Part shown: positions 25,101 through 40,100 of the stretch, piece after piece
How the letters are laid out: every line of letters begins with the position of its first letter
Numbering within the stretch: position 1 is the first letter of the stretch
NCBI RefSeq assembly: GCF_022682495.2
Contig: NC_071391.1
Location: 45,413,998 to 45,477,997 of the forward strand
DNA: 64,000 nt
Origin: Desmodus rotundus
Taxonomy: Eukaryota > Chordata > Mammalia > Chiroptera > Phyllostomidae
Direction of reading: 5' to 3'
Program-made: the position numbers and the translations under genes
Notes under the pieces: model-generated
Databases searched by the model: none
Told to the model about the DNA's origin: nothing
The model's input: the letters and a program-made list of their open reading frames with translations, nothing else

Positions 25101-28100
25101 TTGCCTCTTCTGTGAATCACCTTAAAGATAAGAGATAAGAAATTTGTCTCACCACTTCGAGCCAAGGTGGAGGTGTAGGTACTTATGCTTTGCTTCTTCG
25201 CAGAACCAAAAGACCAACAACAACGAATTTAAAAACAAAAAATAACCAGAACTGCCAGAAAGTCGAACTGTATGGAAGTCCAACAACCATGGAGTTAAAG
25301 AAGAAACATTCATCCACACTGGTAGGAAAGGCAAAGACCAGCAGCCAGGGTGGAGAGGATGGGGCAAGGCAAGATGGCAGCTGGAGGATGGGGCGGTCCT
25401 ACATTCACATGCAGATAAGCCAGGATGAACAATTAGAGAGCTAGACAGGCCACACAACCCAGGGTTCCAGCAGAGGGAAATAAAGCCTCAAAATCTCTGG
25501 TGATAAAAACCTGTGGGAGTTGCGGCAGCAAGAGAAATTCCTATCCTCAAAGGAGAGTTACTTGGAGAGACCCACAGGGTTCTAGAATGTGCACAAACCC
25601 ACCCACCTGGGAATCAGCACCAGAAGGGCCCAATTTGCTTGTGGGTTGTGGGGGAAGTGACTGAAAGTGAGGTGAGAGCTGAGCAAATGGCACTGTTTTC
25701 TCTCTTATCACTCCCCCACATCCAGCCTCACAACAAAGCAACGTGGGTTGCCTCACCCTGACAAAAACCTAAGGCGCTGCCCCTTACAACATAACAGGGG
25801 CACCAAGACAAAGAAATATGGTCCAAATGAAAGAACAGATCAGAACTCCCAAAAAACTAAGTAGCGAACAGACAGCCAACCTATCAGATGCAGAGTTCAA
25901 AACACTGGTAAACAGGATGCTCACAGAAACGATCAAGTATGGACACAAAATAGAGGAAGAAGTGAACGCTATGCAAAGTGAAATAAAGAACCAACAATGA
26001 AGGGAAGGAAACCAGGACTCAAATCAACAATTTGGAACAGAAGGAAGAAATAAATATTCAACCAGAACAGAACGAAGAAACAAGAATTCAAAAAAATGAG
26101 GAGAGACTTAAGAAACTCTAGGACAACTTTAAACATTCCAACATCCAAATCATATGGGTGCCAGAAGGAGAAGAGGAAGAGAAAGAAATTAAAAACGTAT
26201 TTGAAAAAATAATGAAGGAAAACTTCCCCAATCCAACAAAGGAAAAAGACTTCCAGAAAGTCCAGGAAGCTCAGAGTCCCAAAGAATTTGAACCCAAGGA
26301 GGAACACAACCAAGACACATCAACATTAAGTTACCCAAGATTAAAGATGAGAGAATCTTAAAAGCAGCAAGAAAAAGGGAGACAGTTACCTACAAAGGAG
26401 TTCCCATAAGACTATCAGCTGATTTCTCAAAAGAAACCTTACAGGCAAGAAGGGGATGGAAAGAAGTATTCAAAATCATGAAAGACAAGAACCTACATCC
26501 AAGATTACTCTATCCAAAGCTATCGCTTAGAATGCAAGGGCAATAAAAAAAAATTTTTTTTAATTTTAAAAAAGAATGCAAGAGAAGATAAAGTGCTTCC
26601 CAGTTAAGGTCAAATTAAAGGAGTTCATCATCACCAAGCCCTTATTATATAAAATGTTCAAGGGACTTACCTAAGAAAAAGAAGAAGATCAAAACTATGA
26701 CCAGTGTAATGACAACAAACTCACAACTATCAACAAAACCTAAAAACAAAAACAAACTAACAACAGGAACAGAATCACAGAAATGGAGACCACATGGAGT
26801 GTTATTAGTGAGAAGGGGGAGAGGGGAGAATGGGGGAAAAGGTATAGGGAATAAGAAGCATAATTGGTAGGTATAAAATAGTCAGGAGGAGGTTAAGAAT
26901 AGTACAGGAAATAGAGAAGCCAAAGAACTAATACGTATGACCCATGGACATGAAGTAAGGGAGAGGAGTGCTGGTGGGAAGGATTGTGCAGGGTAGAGGG
27001 GGATAAAGGGGAGAAAAAAAATGGGACAACTGTAATAGCATAATCAATAAAACATACTTAAAAAAAAAGGAAAAAACAAATTTGTCTTACCATTCACTGA
27101 AAGGATTCTCTAATTCTCTATAAGTTTACATACTTTTAACTGAATGAGCATCCTAACACATTTCTGTGTTTGTCCTAAACTACCATGACTATATATTAGT
27201 ATTTTTTTCATGTAAAGGATATTACAACAATATTTATGTAAGAAATAGCTGACAATTTTCTCCATGGCTCAGACTAAAAGATATTCAAGGGCACATGTAA
27301 TACTCCTTCTTTCCTTTGTAATTTCTGTCTATTTCAGTGTCATTCTGCTTACCAATAAGCTAGTAAAATTCCCTCCCCCCATCTCAAGTGAAGTCAAGTG
27401 AGGGGTTCACAAATAATAACTTCACTTACTAAGATTCATGTCTCAGTATTAGATTCAGACAGAAGTTTTTCTACCTACCTCATCTTTGCTAGTATACTCT
27501 ACTATTTCTGTGCACAGGTTGCTGCATTTGATCGTTCCCAGGTTCTGCTGGTTACTCTTCCGATTACAGGAATCTTTGTAAAGCATGTACGGGGTACCTG
27601 TCTCCGTCTGAGACTCAATGATGGCATACCAAAGCTGTTGAGCTTTTACAACTCTGCGGACACGACCCTGTTTCTCATAACTGAAAGACAAAGCTAATAT
27701 TACTTTAATATTCCCTAAGAACTTTTATTATATGAAATACATGAAGGAAAAACATTAAAATACAATATAATAAAAACTCAAATTTTTTACTAAATTTTTC
27801 TAAGGAAAAGAAAAGGAATATGATATTCATTTTACTCTCACTAAAGCCAGATTTCCATCACCTCAGCCTTAGAAGAAAACCAAGCAGCTTTAAATCCCTT
27901 CAAATACACCCAATCCCACTAAATCAAAAATACCTTCCATAATAAAAAGGAAAAAAATCCAAAGTAGTCAAATTATGCTATTGTGTTAAAGTAGTACTAT
28001 TGTGCTATTATTTAATGAACTACTGACATGTACTGTCCCACCTGATCTTGATTCCTATGGGCAATATAAAGCATAACTTATTTTACCAAAAGTACTATAT

Positions 28101-31100
28101 GACAAAGCAAAATAATAACCCTGATAACTCTTTACCTTCTTTTTTAAAAGCATCAATTAAAAAACTCAAGCCATAGCTGCTGTGGCTCAGTGGATTGAGT
28201 GCTGGCCTGTGAACTGAAAAGTTGCCGGTCTGATTCCCAGTCAGGGCATGTGCCTAGGTGTGGGCCAGGTCCCCTGTTGGGGGCATGTGAGAGGCAACTG
28301 ATCTATTTATCTCTCATACATCGATGTTTTTCTCCCTCCTTTCCCTTTTCTCTAAACATAAATAAATAAAAATCTTTTAAAAAAAAGAAAAAAAACCCCT
28401 CAAGCAAACACTTACATATCCCAAAGTTTTAAGAAAGAAGACAAAAAACAAAATTTTGTTAAAGATTCAGCGAAAAAACCAGACCAAAATAAAATTATTA
28501 ATCACACTGACTCCTAGATGCTTCCAAATATTCCTAGAAACTGACTAATGAATGATACAGTTTTGAAATGTGGATCCCCCAAATAAGAGAAAAACGTATA
28601 TAATATTATTACTTTGATACTTTTCCCATACCTTTCATATAGCTTCTCAAATTCCTCTCCCCAAACCTCGTCCAGACCAGGACACTCATTTGGACACATC
28701 AAAGACCAGTCCTATAAAGGGAAGAATAGTACCACTCATAAGAAACTTCAAATAACCAACCATACATAATCCATCCAGAGATGTCCAACCTTTTGGCATC
28801 TCTGGGCCAGACTGGAAGAGTTGTCTTGGGCCACACATTAAATACACAAACACTAACAAAAAAAAAGTTTTAAATAAATTTACAATTCTGTGTTGTGCCA
28901 CATTCATAGCCATCCTGAGCCACATGTGGCGTACGGACCATGGATTGGACAACCCAAGGGACAGAGCATCCTTCACAGACTGTCTTGGAAATCTGCTGGA
29001 GGAATAATCATTTTAGGCTCAGGCCTAAACATCAAGTTCTGCCTGTTTGTATATGACAGACAGTTATCTATATGGGAGAAGAAAAATCAAAAAAGCAGGA
29101 GTAGCATCTTTTAACTTATTCAAAATGCCTTCCATAGCAAAACACATAAATGGACTTTTCCTAAGCATGTTTAAGATGATTGAAGAGAAAGCTTATGTGA
29201 ATCAAGTTATTACTAACAGGTACCTATCTCTCACCTGATTAGTCTCCACTCGTTTCATGAAGAGATCTGGAATCCAAAGGGCAAAGAAAAGGTCCCTGGC
29301 ACGTTGCTCTTCCTTTCCCGTGTTCTTCTTTAAATCAAGAAACTCAAAGATGTCTGAATGCCAAGGCTCCAGGTAAATAGCAAATGCTCCAGGTCGCTAA
29401 TAGTAAACAATCATCACTCTTTCCAGAATTAGAATGAAACAAAGAAACCTCCCCTTTTCCAAAGCACTTTTAACAATATCTCCTTGGATCTTCTCTATAA
29501 TTAATGAATTAAATGAGATAATACAAATAAAAATACCATAAAAATATCAAGTACCATATTTTTCAGACTGTAAGATGCACCCCCATTTCCCTCCAAATTT
29601 GGGGGTGAAAGTGCATCTTATAGTCCAAAAAATACGGTAGTACCATTTTCTTACAAATCTAGGAGTAAAAATGAGGATTTGACAAAACGAAAATGTGAAA
29701 AAAGGAAGATTAAATAATTTGTCCAAAGTGATACAGTGAACTAGAGATGGAGCTTCCTCTTCAGTTGTGTGGCTCACTTTACACTATATGACATGTAGAA
29801 AGCACAAAGAAAATCACTTTAACTTTGACAATATAGGCTGTGAGCTTACTAAAGTCAAAAGGTGAAATGTCTTATCAAGGTCCCCATATTTTTAAGCACT
29901 CCATTTCATAAACTAAGAGGTGATTAGTATGCCTACATATCCACAAGAGGCAGGCTCAACTTGCAAGCTAGCCTACTAATAATATTACCATACTTTTCAG
30001 ACTACAAGACAAACTTCCCCCCAAAAAAAATTTGGGACGAAAATAGGGGTGCATCTTATACTCCGAATGCAGCTTACATTTACATTGGTGAAATATTATG
30101 TTATTTATGTTATTAAATATTTTACCACATTTTTTGCTTCAAATTTTTTCCCCCTATTTTCCTCCTCTAAAACCTAGGTGCATCTTATAGTCTGAAAAAA
30201 TGGTAAATAAACAACCCAATCCTTTCAACTTTACTTTTCCCTCTATAAAATAGGCAGAGTTTTGTTTTTTTAAGGAAAAGTTAGAAGACACATGACAATT
30301 CCTTTTCAAGATCAGGTATTAATGTTACCACTTTAGAAATTCTTTGCAAATATTTAAAAAAACTGCCAGCTAGATCACTGGCTGCCTGCAGTGGGTGGGA
30401 GGGATGAGGATGATTCATATAAAGGTGCATGAGCCATCAGAGAGATGCAAATTAAAACCACAATGAGATACCACTTCACACTGGTCAGAATGGCCATCAT
30501 AACCAAATCAACAAAGAAGTGTTGGAGAGGTTGTAGAGAAAAGGGAACCCTAGGGCACTGTTGGTGGGAATGCAGACTGATGTGGCCACTGTGGAAAACA
30601 GTATGGAATTTCCTCAGAAAACTAAAAATGGAACTGCCTTTTGACCCAGCAATTCCACTGCTATTATATCCTAAGAACCCTGAAACACCAATCCAAAAGA
30701 ACCTATGCACCCCAATGTTCACAGCAGCACAATTTACAATAGCCAAGTGCTGGGAGCAACCTAAGTGCCCATCAGTAAATGAGTGGATCAAAAAACTACG
30801 GTATATTTACACGATGGAATATCACGCAGCAGAAAGAAAGAAGGAGCTCCTACCCTTTGCAACAATATGGATGGAACTGGAGAGCATTATGCTAAGTGAA
30901 ATAAGCCAGGTGGTGAGGGTCAAATACCATATGATATCACCTTTAACTGGAACCTAATCAACAAAACAAACAAGCAAGCAAAATATGAAGGATTTTCAGG
31001 AACAACTATAAAAGACACTGGACAAAACCAAGTGGCGGGGGGGTGGAAGCAAGGGAGGGAGTTAAGGAGGGCTAGGGTGTGGGGGAAAGTGGTGGGGGTT

Positions 31101-34100
31101 AAATGCAGACACCTGTAATTGAACAACAGTCAATCAATCAATCAATCAACAGACAAGTGCTGGCAAGGTTGTGGAGAAAAGGGAACCCTATTACACTGTT
31201 GGTGGGAATTCAGACTAGTGCAGCCACTGTGGAAAACAGTATAGAGTTTCCTCAGAAAACTAAAAATGGAACTGCCTTTTAATCCAGCAATCCCACTGTT
31301 AGAATTATACCCTAAGAATTCTGAATCACCAATTCAAAAGAACCTATGCACCCCAGAGCTCACAGCAGCACAATTTACAATAGCCCAGTGCTGGAAACAG
31401 CCTAAGTGCCCTTCAGTAAATGAGTGGATCAAAAAACTGTGATACATTTACCCAATGGAATACTATTCAGCAGAAAGAAAGAACTCCCATCCTTCCCGAC
31501 AGTGTGGGTGGAACTGGAGAGCATTATGCTAAGTGAAATAAGCCAGGCAGTGAAAGACAAATACCATATGGTCTCACCTATAAAGTGGAACCTAATCCAC
31601 AAAACAAACAAATAAGCAAAATAGATTCAGAGACATGGAAATAAAGAACAAACTAAGTGACCAGAGGGGAGGGGAAGGGGGATAATGGAGGAAAGAAGGG
31701 GAAGGGGCCAGTCAAGGAACATGAATAAAGGACTCATGAATATGGACAATGTGATAGGGGCAGGGGAGGGAGCACAGGGCAGGGGAGAGCAACAGGGTAA
31801 AAGGTGAAATAACTGTAATTGAACAACAATAAAATAGAGATCATTAAAAACAAGGTGCATGAGGAAACATTTTGGGGTGATGGAAATGTCCTATTATTTT
31901 GATTGTGTAGTAATTATACAGTGTATATACACATGTCAAAACCTATCAAACTGTACATTTCAAGTGTATGCACTTTAAAGTACAATAAATCATACTCATT
32001 AAATGAGCTTTAAAACTAAAAAAAAGGCAATGTTGTTAGAAATACACAATAAATCATCTTATGATAAGCATACGTGGCTAATAATTTTTAGTTCTGATTT
32101 CCATTGCTTTCAAGTAATAGAGCATACCTTGTTTCCACCTTGATCCACATATCGAGCTGTATTGTTATATACTCTCAGCATAGGTACAAGGCCATTGGAA
32201 TTGCCATTAGTCTGAAAGAGAGACTGAGAATAAAGGCATCTGGAGGAGAAAGAGAGAGGGCTCAGCAAGAAAAAGAACAAAATAGCTCAAGAGTGAACAA
32301 ATTACTCTCTCCCACTCTATAAAGTTTTACCTGCTCTCCATTTCTACCTCTGCTTTTAAAACATAATGCCCAACATAAAATAAACAAATTGTTGAATAAA
32401 TTGTAATTATATACAAAGTTATTTCACAGTATCTCTAATTTACAATGAGACATAAAATTACAAGTCAAAAGAATAAAAAATCAGGACAAATCCCACACCT
32501 TCTAAAGATCATTCCCAAAAAAATTCAAGGCAATTTACAATAAGAATTATATGCAATGGATAAATCAAGACAGTAAATAAGGTAAACAGATTCTCAACAA
32601 TAAATGGATTCTAGAATGAAGATAAGAAAATATAGACTCCTAAGACTAGAATAAACCTCATCAAATTTCAAAACTAATCCTCCTAACCCAAGGCAAGCCT
32701 TTAAACAGTTTAGAAAGATAAGTGAGCAATGGCTCACCCTACTACTAAGTGAAAGTTCTGTATATATCACAGCACCTCCAAAACACCGCATAATGGAATG
32801 GTTTCCTTCTGGGCTCTCTGGCTTTATTCTACAGGATTGGATATTTTCTGCACATTACAGATGAAGAAACAAACATAGAGATGTAAATAACTTGTGCTAG
32901 GCATTACTAATAAGTAGTGGAGATAGGATTTAAAATAGTGTCTTACCTAGTATCATTTTCTTGACTCCCAAGGAATAGCGAACCAGCAGAGCTTAAATTT
33001 ACTTTAAAAGTGTCAATATTTAAAACTTGAATCCTGGCTCTATCATGTATTAATTGGCTGATCTCTGGAAGTAACAACTTTCTAAGCCTCAGTTTCATTT
33101 CTAAAGTAAAAATAATAGTGCGTATAGTGCCTGTACTCACAAAGTTACTGTGAGGCATAAAGTTCCTACCATGTGTCTGTAATGATATCTATCTCATAAG
33201 GTTGTAGTAAGGATTAAATGAGTAATTCATGTACAACTTTTAACAGATTTAGTCCATAGTAAACCATCTATAAATGATAGCTGCTATTACTATAAATGAA
33301 ACCAGAATTACAAAATCTAATTTCAAAATATAAAATAAACCTAAATCTGAGATGAAAAGGATCCTAGAGATCATCATCTAATCTAAACCTCTAATAAGAC
33401 AGATGAAAATGAAGCCAGAAGCAGTGAGATGACTCACTGTAAGTCACACAACCAACCAGTAATTAACAGAGACCTAAGTTAATTACTAGGTCCTAGCATA
33501 TTCCCTCTCAACCATAAGCCTGGTTGCTTATGGACTTGAATCCCTCAATTCTATACATTTTTACTCATACAACAGAAGCTTACCCCAGCAATGTAGCTGC
33601 CAGTAGCTCGAATACAACTCACAGCAACACCAATTCCCCCAGCAGACTTGGAAATCAATGCACACTGCTTTAGAGTGTCATAAATGCCTTCGATACTATC
33701 ATCTTTCATACTCAGAAGGAAACAGCTATGAGGGAAAGAAGTCACAACTCAGCAAGGAAATGAAGCAAAGCAGCCACAAAAATGACTATATAGTCAAATA
33801 CACTAAGTTAGGCAAATAAAAGATTTAAAGTTTACAAAATTCCTAAGTGAAAAAAAACACTTAGAAGAAAAAAATACTTTTACTAGCTATGATGCATTGA
33901 GATATATCAACATATCATATTGTTGTAAAATTACCTTGCTGCCAAACCTAGATGTTAAGCCTAGAAGTCTTAGAGATAAGTCTGAACTATTAGCTAACAT
34001 GTTCACCAGACTGCAGACATGCCATTATCACATCTTCTCATGCAAATTCCTAAACATGCATAACAATGTTTTCAAGAAAAATTAAACATAAAAAAAAACC

Positions 34101-37100
34101 CAGCTATGCAATGGTCAACCAATTCTTTGATATGTCACCAAAATTCAGCTCCCTTCGGCTTTTTGAATACAATCTGTGTTTTGGGTCCCATCCTGTTCTC
34201 TACCTCAGGAACCATACTCTACCAATGATCCCTTCACTACTTTGAATATTCAACCAATCAAGTGGATTCTATCCATTGACTTCTTCTGCTGAATATTACG
34301 ACATTCAGAAAGCTATAAAGAATAATATAATATACTTTGTACTTATAACCACCTACCTGAAAAAATTAAGACATGACAAATAAAGCCTAATTAAAATCCC
34401 ATACCATCTCATGCATTTCTACCTTTCAGTATTTACATGTTCTATATTTTAAAAATTTCTGATTGCATATTTATCCCAACACTTGCTTTTAATTCAATAT
34501 TGTATTAGAGATGCGTTCCTACTGATACATATAATTCTAGTTTATTTTCACTGCTGTAAAGTATTCCAGTGTATGAATACAAGCTACCAATATATTTGTC
34601 CATTTGCCTGTTGATGGACATTTGGATTATTTCCAAATTGTTTGCTATTCTAAACAATGCTTCTGTGAAAATTCTTGAACATATCTCCTCGTGTTCATAT
34701 CTAAGGACTTCTTTAGGGTATAACCCTAGAAAAGAATTGATCTCCTAGGGTCAAAGGGTAGGCATATGTTCCAATTTATTAAAGATTCTCCAAAGTGAAT
34801 GGTTAAGTACACTCTATCTAGCAATGTATGAGAGTTCCCTGTGTTCTACATTCTCACCAACACTTGACATTATCAGACTGTGCATTTTTATCAAACTGAT
34901 GGGTAAGATGTATCTCATTATGATACTTTCATTTTCCTAATTACTAGCAATATTTATTATCTCACATGTTTACTGGCCAATCAAGTTTCTTCATCTATGA
35001 ATTATTTTTCACATCCTTTGCCCATGTTTCTATCTGGTTCTGTCTTTTCTCGTAATCCCTGGACAGTTAACATATATTGCAAATTATCTTCGCACAGTCT
35101 GAAACTTGTTTTCTCCATATTTTACATTCACAGAAGTTTTCAATTTTAATGCAATTTTCCATTATGTTGTTTTGCTTATTATATCTATTTTCAGAAATCC
35201 TTCAGTGCTCTGAGGTCATATATATCTTCCTAACAAGACACAGGTTGAGGCATTAACAGTCACATGTACAACTCACCTTTTTTTAAATTAAGTATATTTT
35301 ATTGATTATGCTATTATAGTTGTCCCAGTTTTTCCCCTTTGCCTCCCTCTACTCAGTACCCCCTCCCCTCCAGCAATCTCCCCCACTTAGTTCATGTCCA
35401 TGGGTGGTATGTGTAAGTTCTATGGCTTCTCCATTTCCTATGCTATTCTTAACTTTCCCCTATCGATTTTGTTCCTACTGATTATGCTTCTTAATCCCTG
35501 CATCTTTTCCCCATTCTCCCAGCTGATTACACTCCAAATGATCTCCCTATCTCTGATTCTGTTCCTGTTCTGGCTATTTGCTTACTTTGTTTCTTAGATT
35601 CAGTTGTTGATAGTTGTGAATTCATTGCCTTTTTAATGTTCATGGTTTTGATCTTCTTTTTCTTAAGTAAGTCCCATTAACATTTCATGTAATGATGGCT
35701 TGGTGATGATGAATTCCTTCCGCTTTACCTTGTCTGGGAAGCACTTTATCTGCCTTTCCATTCTAAATGATAGCTTTGCTGGATAGAGTAATCTAGGTTG
35801 TAGGTCCTTGCTTTTCATCACTTTGAATACATCTTGCCAGTCCCTTCTTGCCTGCAAAGTTTCTTTTGAGAAATCAGCTGATAGTCTTATGGGAACTCCT
35901 TTGTAGATAACTCTTTGCTTTTCTCTCACTGCTTTTAAGATTCTCTCTTTATCTTTAACCTTTGACATTTTAATTATGATGTGTCTTGGTGTTGCCCTCT
36001 ATGGGTCCAATTTGTTTAGGACTCTCAGTGCTTCCTGGACTTGTATGTCTTATTTCCTTCACCAAATTAGAGACATTTTCTTTCATTATTTTTTCAAATA
36101 AATTTTCAACTTCTTGCCCTGCCTCCTTTCCTCCTGGCATCCCTATGATTCGAATGCTGGCACATCGGGAGATGTCCCAGAGGTTCCTCAGCCTATCCTT
36201 GTTTTTTTGAATTCTTGTTTCTCCTTTACATTTTGGTTGAATGTTTATCTCTTCCTTATGTTCCAAATTGTTGGTTTGAATACCAACTTCCTTCCCTTCT
36301 CTGTTGGTTTCCTGTGGATTATTCTTTATTTCACTTAATGTGACCATCATTTCTTCCTTTATTTTTTTGACATACTCCAGGAGTTCTCTGAGCATCCTGA
36401 TAAGCAGTGTTTCGAATTCTGCATAGGCTACAGGCTAGCTACCTATAGGATGGAAATCTGATAGGCTGGCTATCTCCATTTTGCTTAGTTCTTTTTCTGC
36501 AGTTTTGTTCAGTTCTTTCATGTGGGCCATATTTCTTTGTCTCAATGTAGCAGCCTCCCTAAGTTTGTTTCTGTGCATTCAGGAGAGCTGCTTTTACTCC
36601 CTTTCTTAGTAGCATGACCTATGTAGAAAAAGCATCTCTATATTGTGTGTGGTGGAGTCTTAAGTAATTGCCAGGGTCAGTAACCCTCTTCAATGCTTTG
36701 TGGCTGTGTGGGGAGGGCTCCGAGAGGGGACAATGCTGCCACCCAGCTTCTGGCAGTTCGCCCGGCACTCGCCACAGTTCTAATCACTTCACCCCTTTCC
36801 TGTGTGCAACTGCTACCTGGGTTGTGAATCCCAGAGTGGGTAGGTTTACGAATGTTCTAAGACACGCTGGCCCTTTAAGTGGCAAAAACCCAGCAGTTTC
36901 TTCCACTGCCCCAACCCCTGCTGGTTTTTACAGCCAGAGCTAATGGGGATCTCTCCTCCTGGTGCTGGCCCCCTGGGCTGTTAGGTCTGGACTGGGGCTG
37001 GAATCACTCCCTTTCAAGGTATCCCTCCCGTCCGTTCCTCCACCACTGCCTTTCAACCCACACTGCCTGTCCACCATTCTCCTAGACTTGGCCCCGCCTA

Positions 37101-40100
37101 CCTGTCTGAATGAATGTGCCTTCTTTAAATCTTTGGTTGTTGGACTTCCATACAGCTCAATTTTCTGACAGTTCTGGGTGTTACTGGTTTTGACATCTGG
37201 TTGTAATTCTTTCTATGTTGTTCGAGGAGGTGAAGCGTGTCTACCAATACCTCCATCTTGACCAGAAGTCCCCTACAACTTACTTTCAAAGGGCTTAGCC
37301 AAAAACGAATTTTAAGATATAAATATATATATATGACAAAATATTAGTAATATTTCAATCTAAGCAGAAGTAGGTGTATGGGTGATATTCAATGTCCTTT
37401 TTTAAAAAATTTCTTGAATGTGTGAAATTCATAGTAAAAATTGAAGAGGAAAATAGGTATCTGCTTTCTCCATATACTCTTCTAAAAGATTTAACTTTCA
37501 CATTCAGATTTTTTTATTGTATTTCTCCATATAACATGAGAAAGGAAACTAATTGTATTTTTCTCCATAGGATAACCAATTTCCCTAGCACCGTTTTGCT
37601 AATAACATGTAATGACACCTCAGTTATTCAAGTTCCCATATAAGCCTGAATCTGTTTCTGGGCTCTCTGTTATGCTCCAGTGGTTTTTTTGTCTACTGGA
37701 GTGAATACCACACTGTTTTGATTACCATGTCTTTCTAGTAGTCTTGAAATCTGGGCTTTTTCTTCAAAACTTTCTTACTATTTACATTAGTTTCCTGTGG
37801 CTGCCCTAACAAATTACCACTAACTTGGCGGCTTATAGAAACATATTATCTCATAGTTCTGGAGGCCAGAAGTTCAATGTCAGTTTCACTAGGCCAAAAT
37901 CAAGAATATTTCCTGCAGAGGATCCAGTGAAGAATACACTCCTTGCCTCTTCTAGTTCTGATGAATTCTTTGCTTATAGCCACATCAACTCTAATTTCTG
38001 TCTCCATCTTCACAGTGCCTTCTTTTCCTTTATAGGTATCATTATCTCCCTCAGCATCTCTCTTCTCCTTTAAAGATACTTTTGATTGGATTTAGGGCCC
38101 ACCTAGATAATTCAGAATAATCTCCCTGTGTCAAGATCCTTCTTAATCAGGCCTGCAAAACCATTTTTCCTTGTAAGGTAACATTTATAGGTTCCAGAGA
38201 TTAGGGCCTGCTATCTTTGAGCGGCCTACTATTCTCTTTTTTTTAATTTTAAAAAAGATTTTATTTATTTACTATTGTAGAGGAAGGGAAGGAGAGAGAG
38301 AGGGAGAGAAACATCGATGCATGAGAGAGACATCCATTGGTAGCCTCTCACATGCCCCTGTGCATTGAGAATTGTGCAATAATCACCACAATCAAGTTTA
38401 AAATTTCATTATCAGCATTTGTCCCTCTCCAATTCACTTACCACACCGAAGAGATGTTTCCAGAATTAAGTCTCATTTAATCAGAGCAGGAGTGATTAAA
38501 TGTTCATCAAATTCATTTTTCTGTGATCAACTGACTAATTTTTCAAGCCAAGGTTTAATTCTCTAATCAAAACCACTTCAAAACTTAAAAAGGAACTATA
38601 GAACACACATACCTAGAAAGTTGTGGGCGGTTGGTACCAGCATTGAAGAGAGTAGGAGAGGCATGAGTAAACCACCTCTCAGAAAGAAGGTTGTATGTTT
38701 CAATAGCAGCATTGATATCTTCTTTGTGAATCCCCACAGATACCCTCATCAACATATGTTGTGGTCTTTCAGCCACTAAAATCAAAAGAGGAGTTTTCAT
38801 ATGATGGAACGTGTCAGACATACTAGGCTGAGACATGTACTTGAGTCAAAAAGAAACACTAAAAGACGATTTTAAAAAATTTATACCAAAAAGCAAGACA
38901 GTGATTCATAAACTAGACCTAAAATTAAAAATGTTATTTAGAGTTTAGACAGAAATATTAAGGTTAATAGCTCAAAGCTCTATATTCAATATGTATAAGG
39001 AAGAGAAGATAAAACACACAAACATGTTCATGTCTCACCTTTTCCATTGATCTTCAACAAATAGGACCGCTCCAGCGTCTAGAAAAGCAAAGCAACCATA
39101 AAACTTCCAGGGCAGTTTTTAAAGACACAACAGATATAGCGTTCACAATAAGGCAATCTAATCTCGGTTTCTATATATATATATATAATTTTAAAAGAAA
39201 AGAATAACATATTTACTCTTACTAGCTTCAGTTTAGCTATTTGTTTTGGAAAAGACTGCATGAAAATTTCTGTGAGAAGCCGCCTCTATATTAACATGTA
39301 TAACATTAATAGCAGAAGTTATGGTATTCACCACCATCGCCACAACAGTTAACACTTACAAAGTACTTATAATAGACTAGGTACTGATCTAAGCAACACA
39401 CACTCACTTATCCTCAACAGAAGTTAATGTTGAAATTGTATTATTGTCCCCATTCTAAATCTGAGGAACCTGAAGCACAGAGAGAATAAGTAACTTGCTA
39501 ATAAGTAGAGAAGTGGGGTGGGGGGAACTGAGCAAATCATGGCTACGGACAATAGTGTGGTGATTGCAGGGGTAGGGGAGAAGAGAAGTGAAGGAGAGTA
39601 TAAGGGGGATAAACTGTGATGGAAAGAGACGTGACTTGGGGTGTTAAACACGCAATACAGTGTACAAATGATGTGTTGTGAAATTGTACACCTGAAACCT
39701 ATATAATTTTCTTAACCAGTGTCACCCCAATAAATCCAATTTGAAAAAAAAAACTAGAACAGAGATCCAAACCTAGAAGATCTGACACCAACATTCATTT
39801 TCTCAGTCACTGTTAATAAATACAAAGGTACCTAGAAAAGCATTTGGCACATGGCAGGGATTTTATGAACAGTTGCTGTATAAACAGTAGAACAATATGG
39901 AATCACTATGGCAAATTATCTACATAACTCCTCAGGTAATCCAGAAGTTATATTTGGAAAACTCTGAAAATTGCAAATGGATAAACTATCTTTCCTTAAT
40001 TAAAATAACCACTCCCCACCCTAAGCCCACTAATCCCCCAGGTCCTCCCAACTCCCATCACTTATTATCTTTATAATTGTGTTACTAAACATAAACAAAA

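Noticed and set aside
26100..26140. Copy C sharing the E/F frameshift
   Set aside because: Codon-by-codon comparison with copy D shows C keeps full length there (CTC TAG GAC AAC); it has a point stop instead.
30445..30957. 170-residue open frame that might be a host gene
   Set aside because: It is the C-terminal end of L1 ORF2 from a 5'-truncated insertion with an L1 3'UTR behind it.
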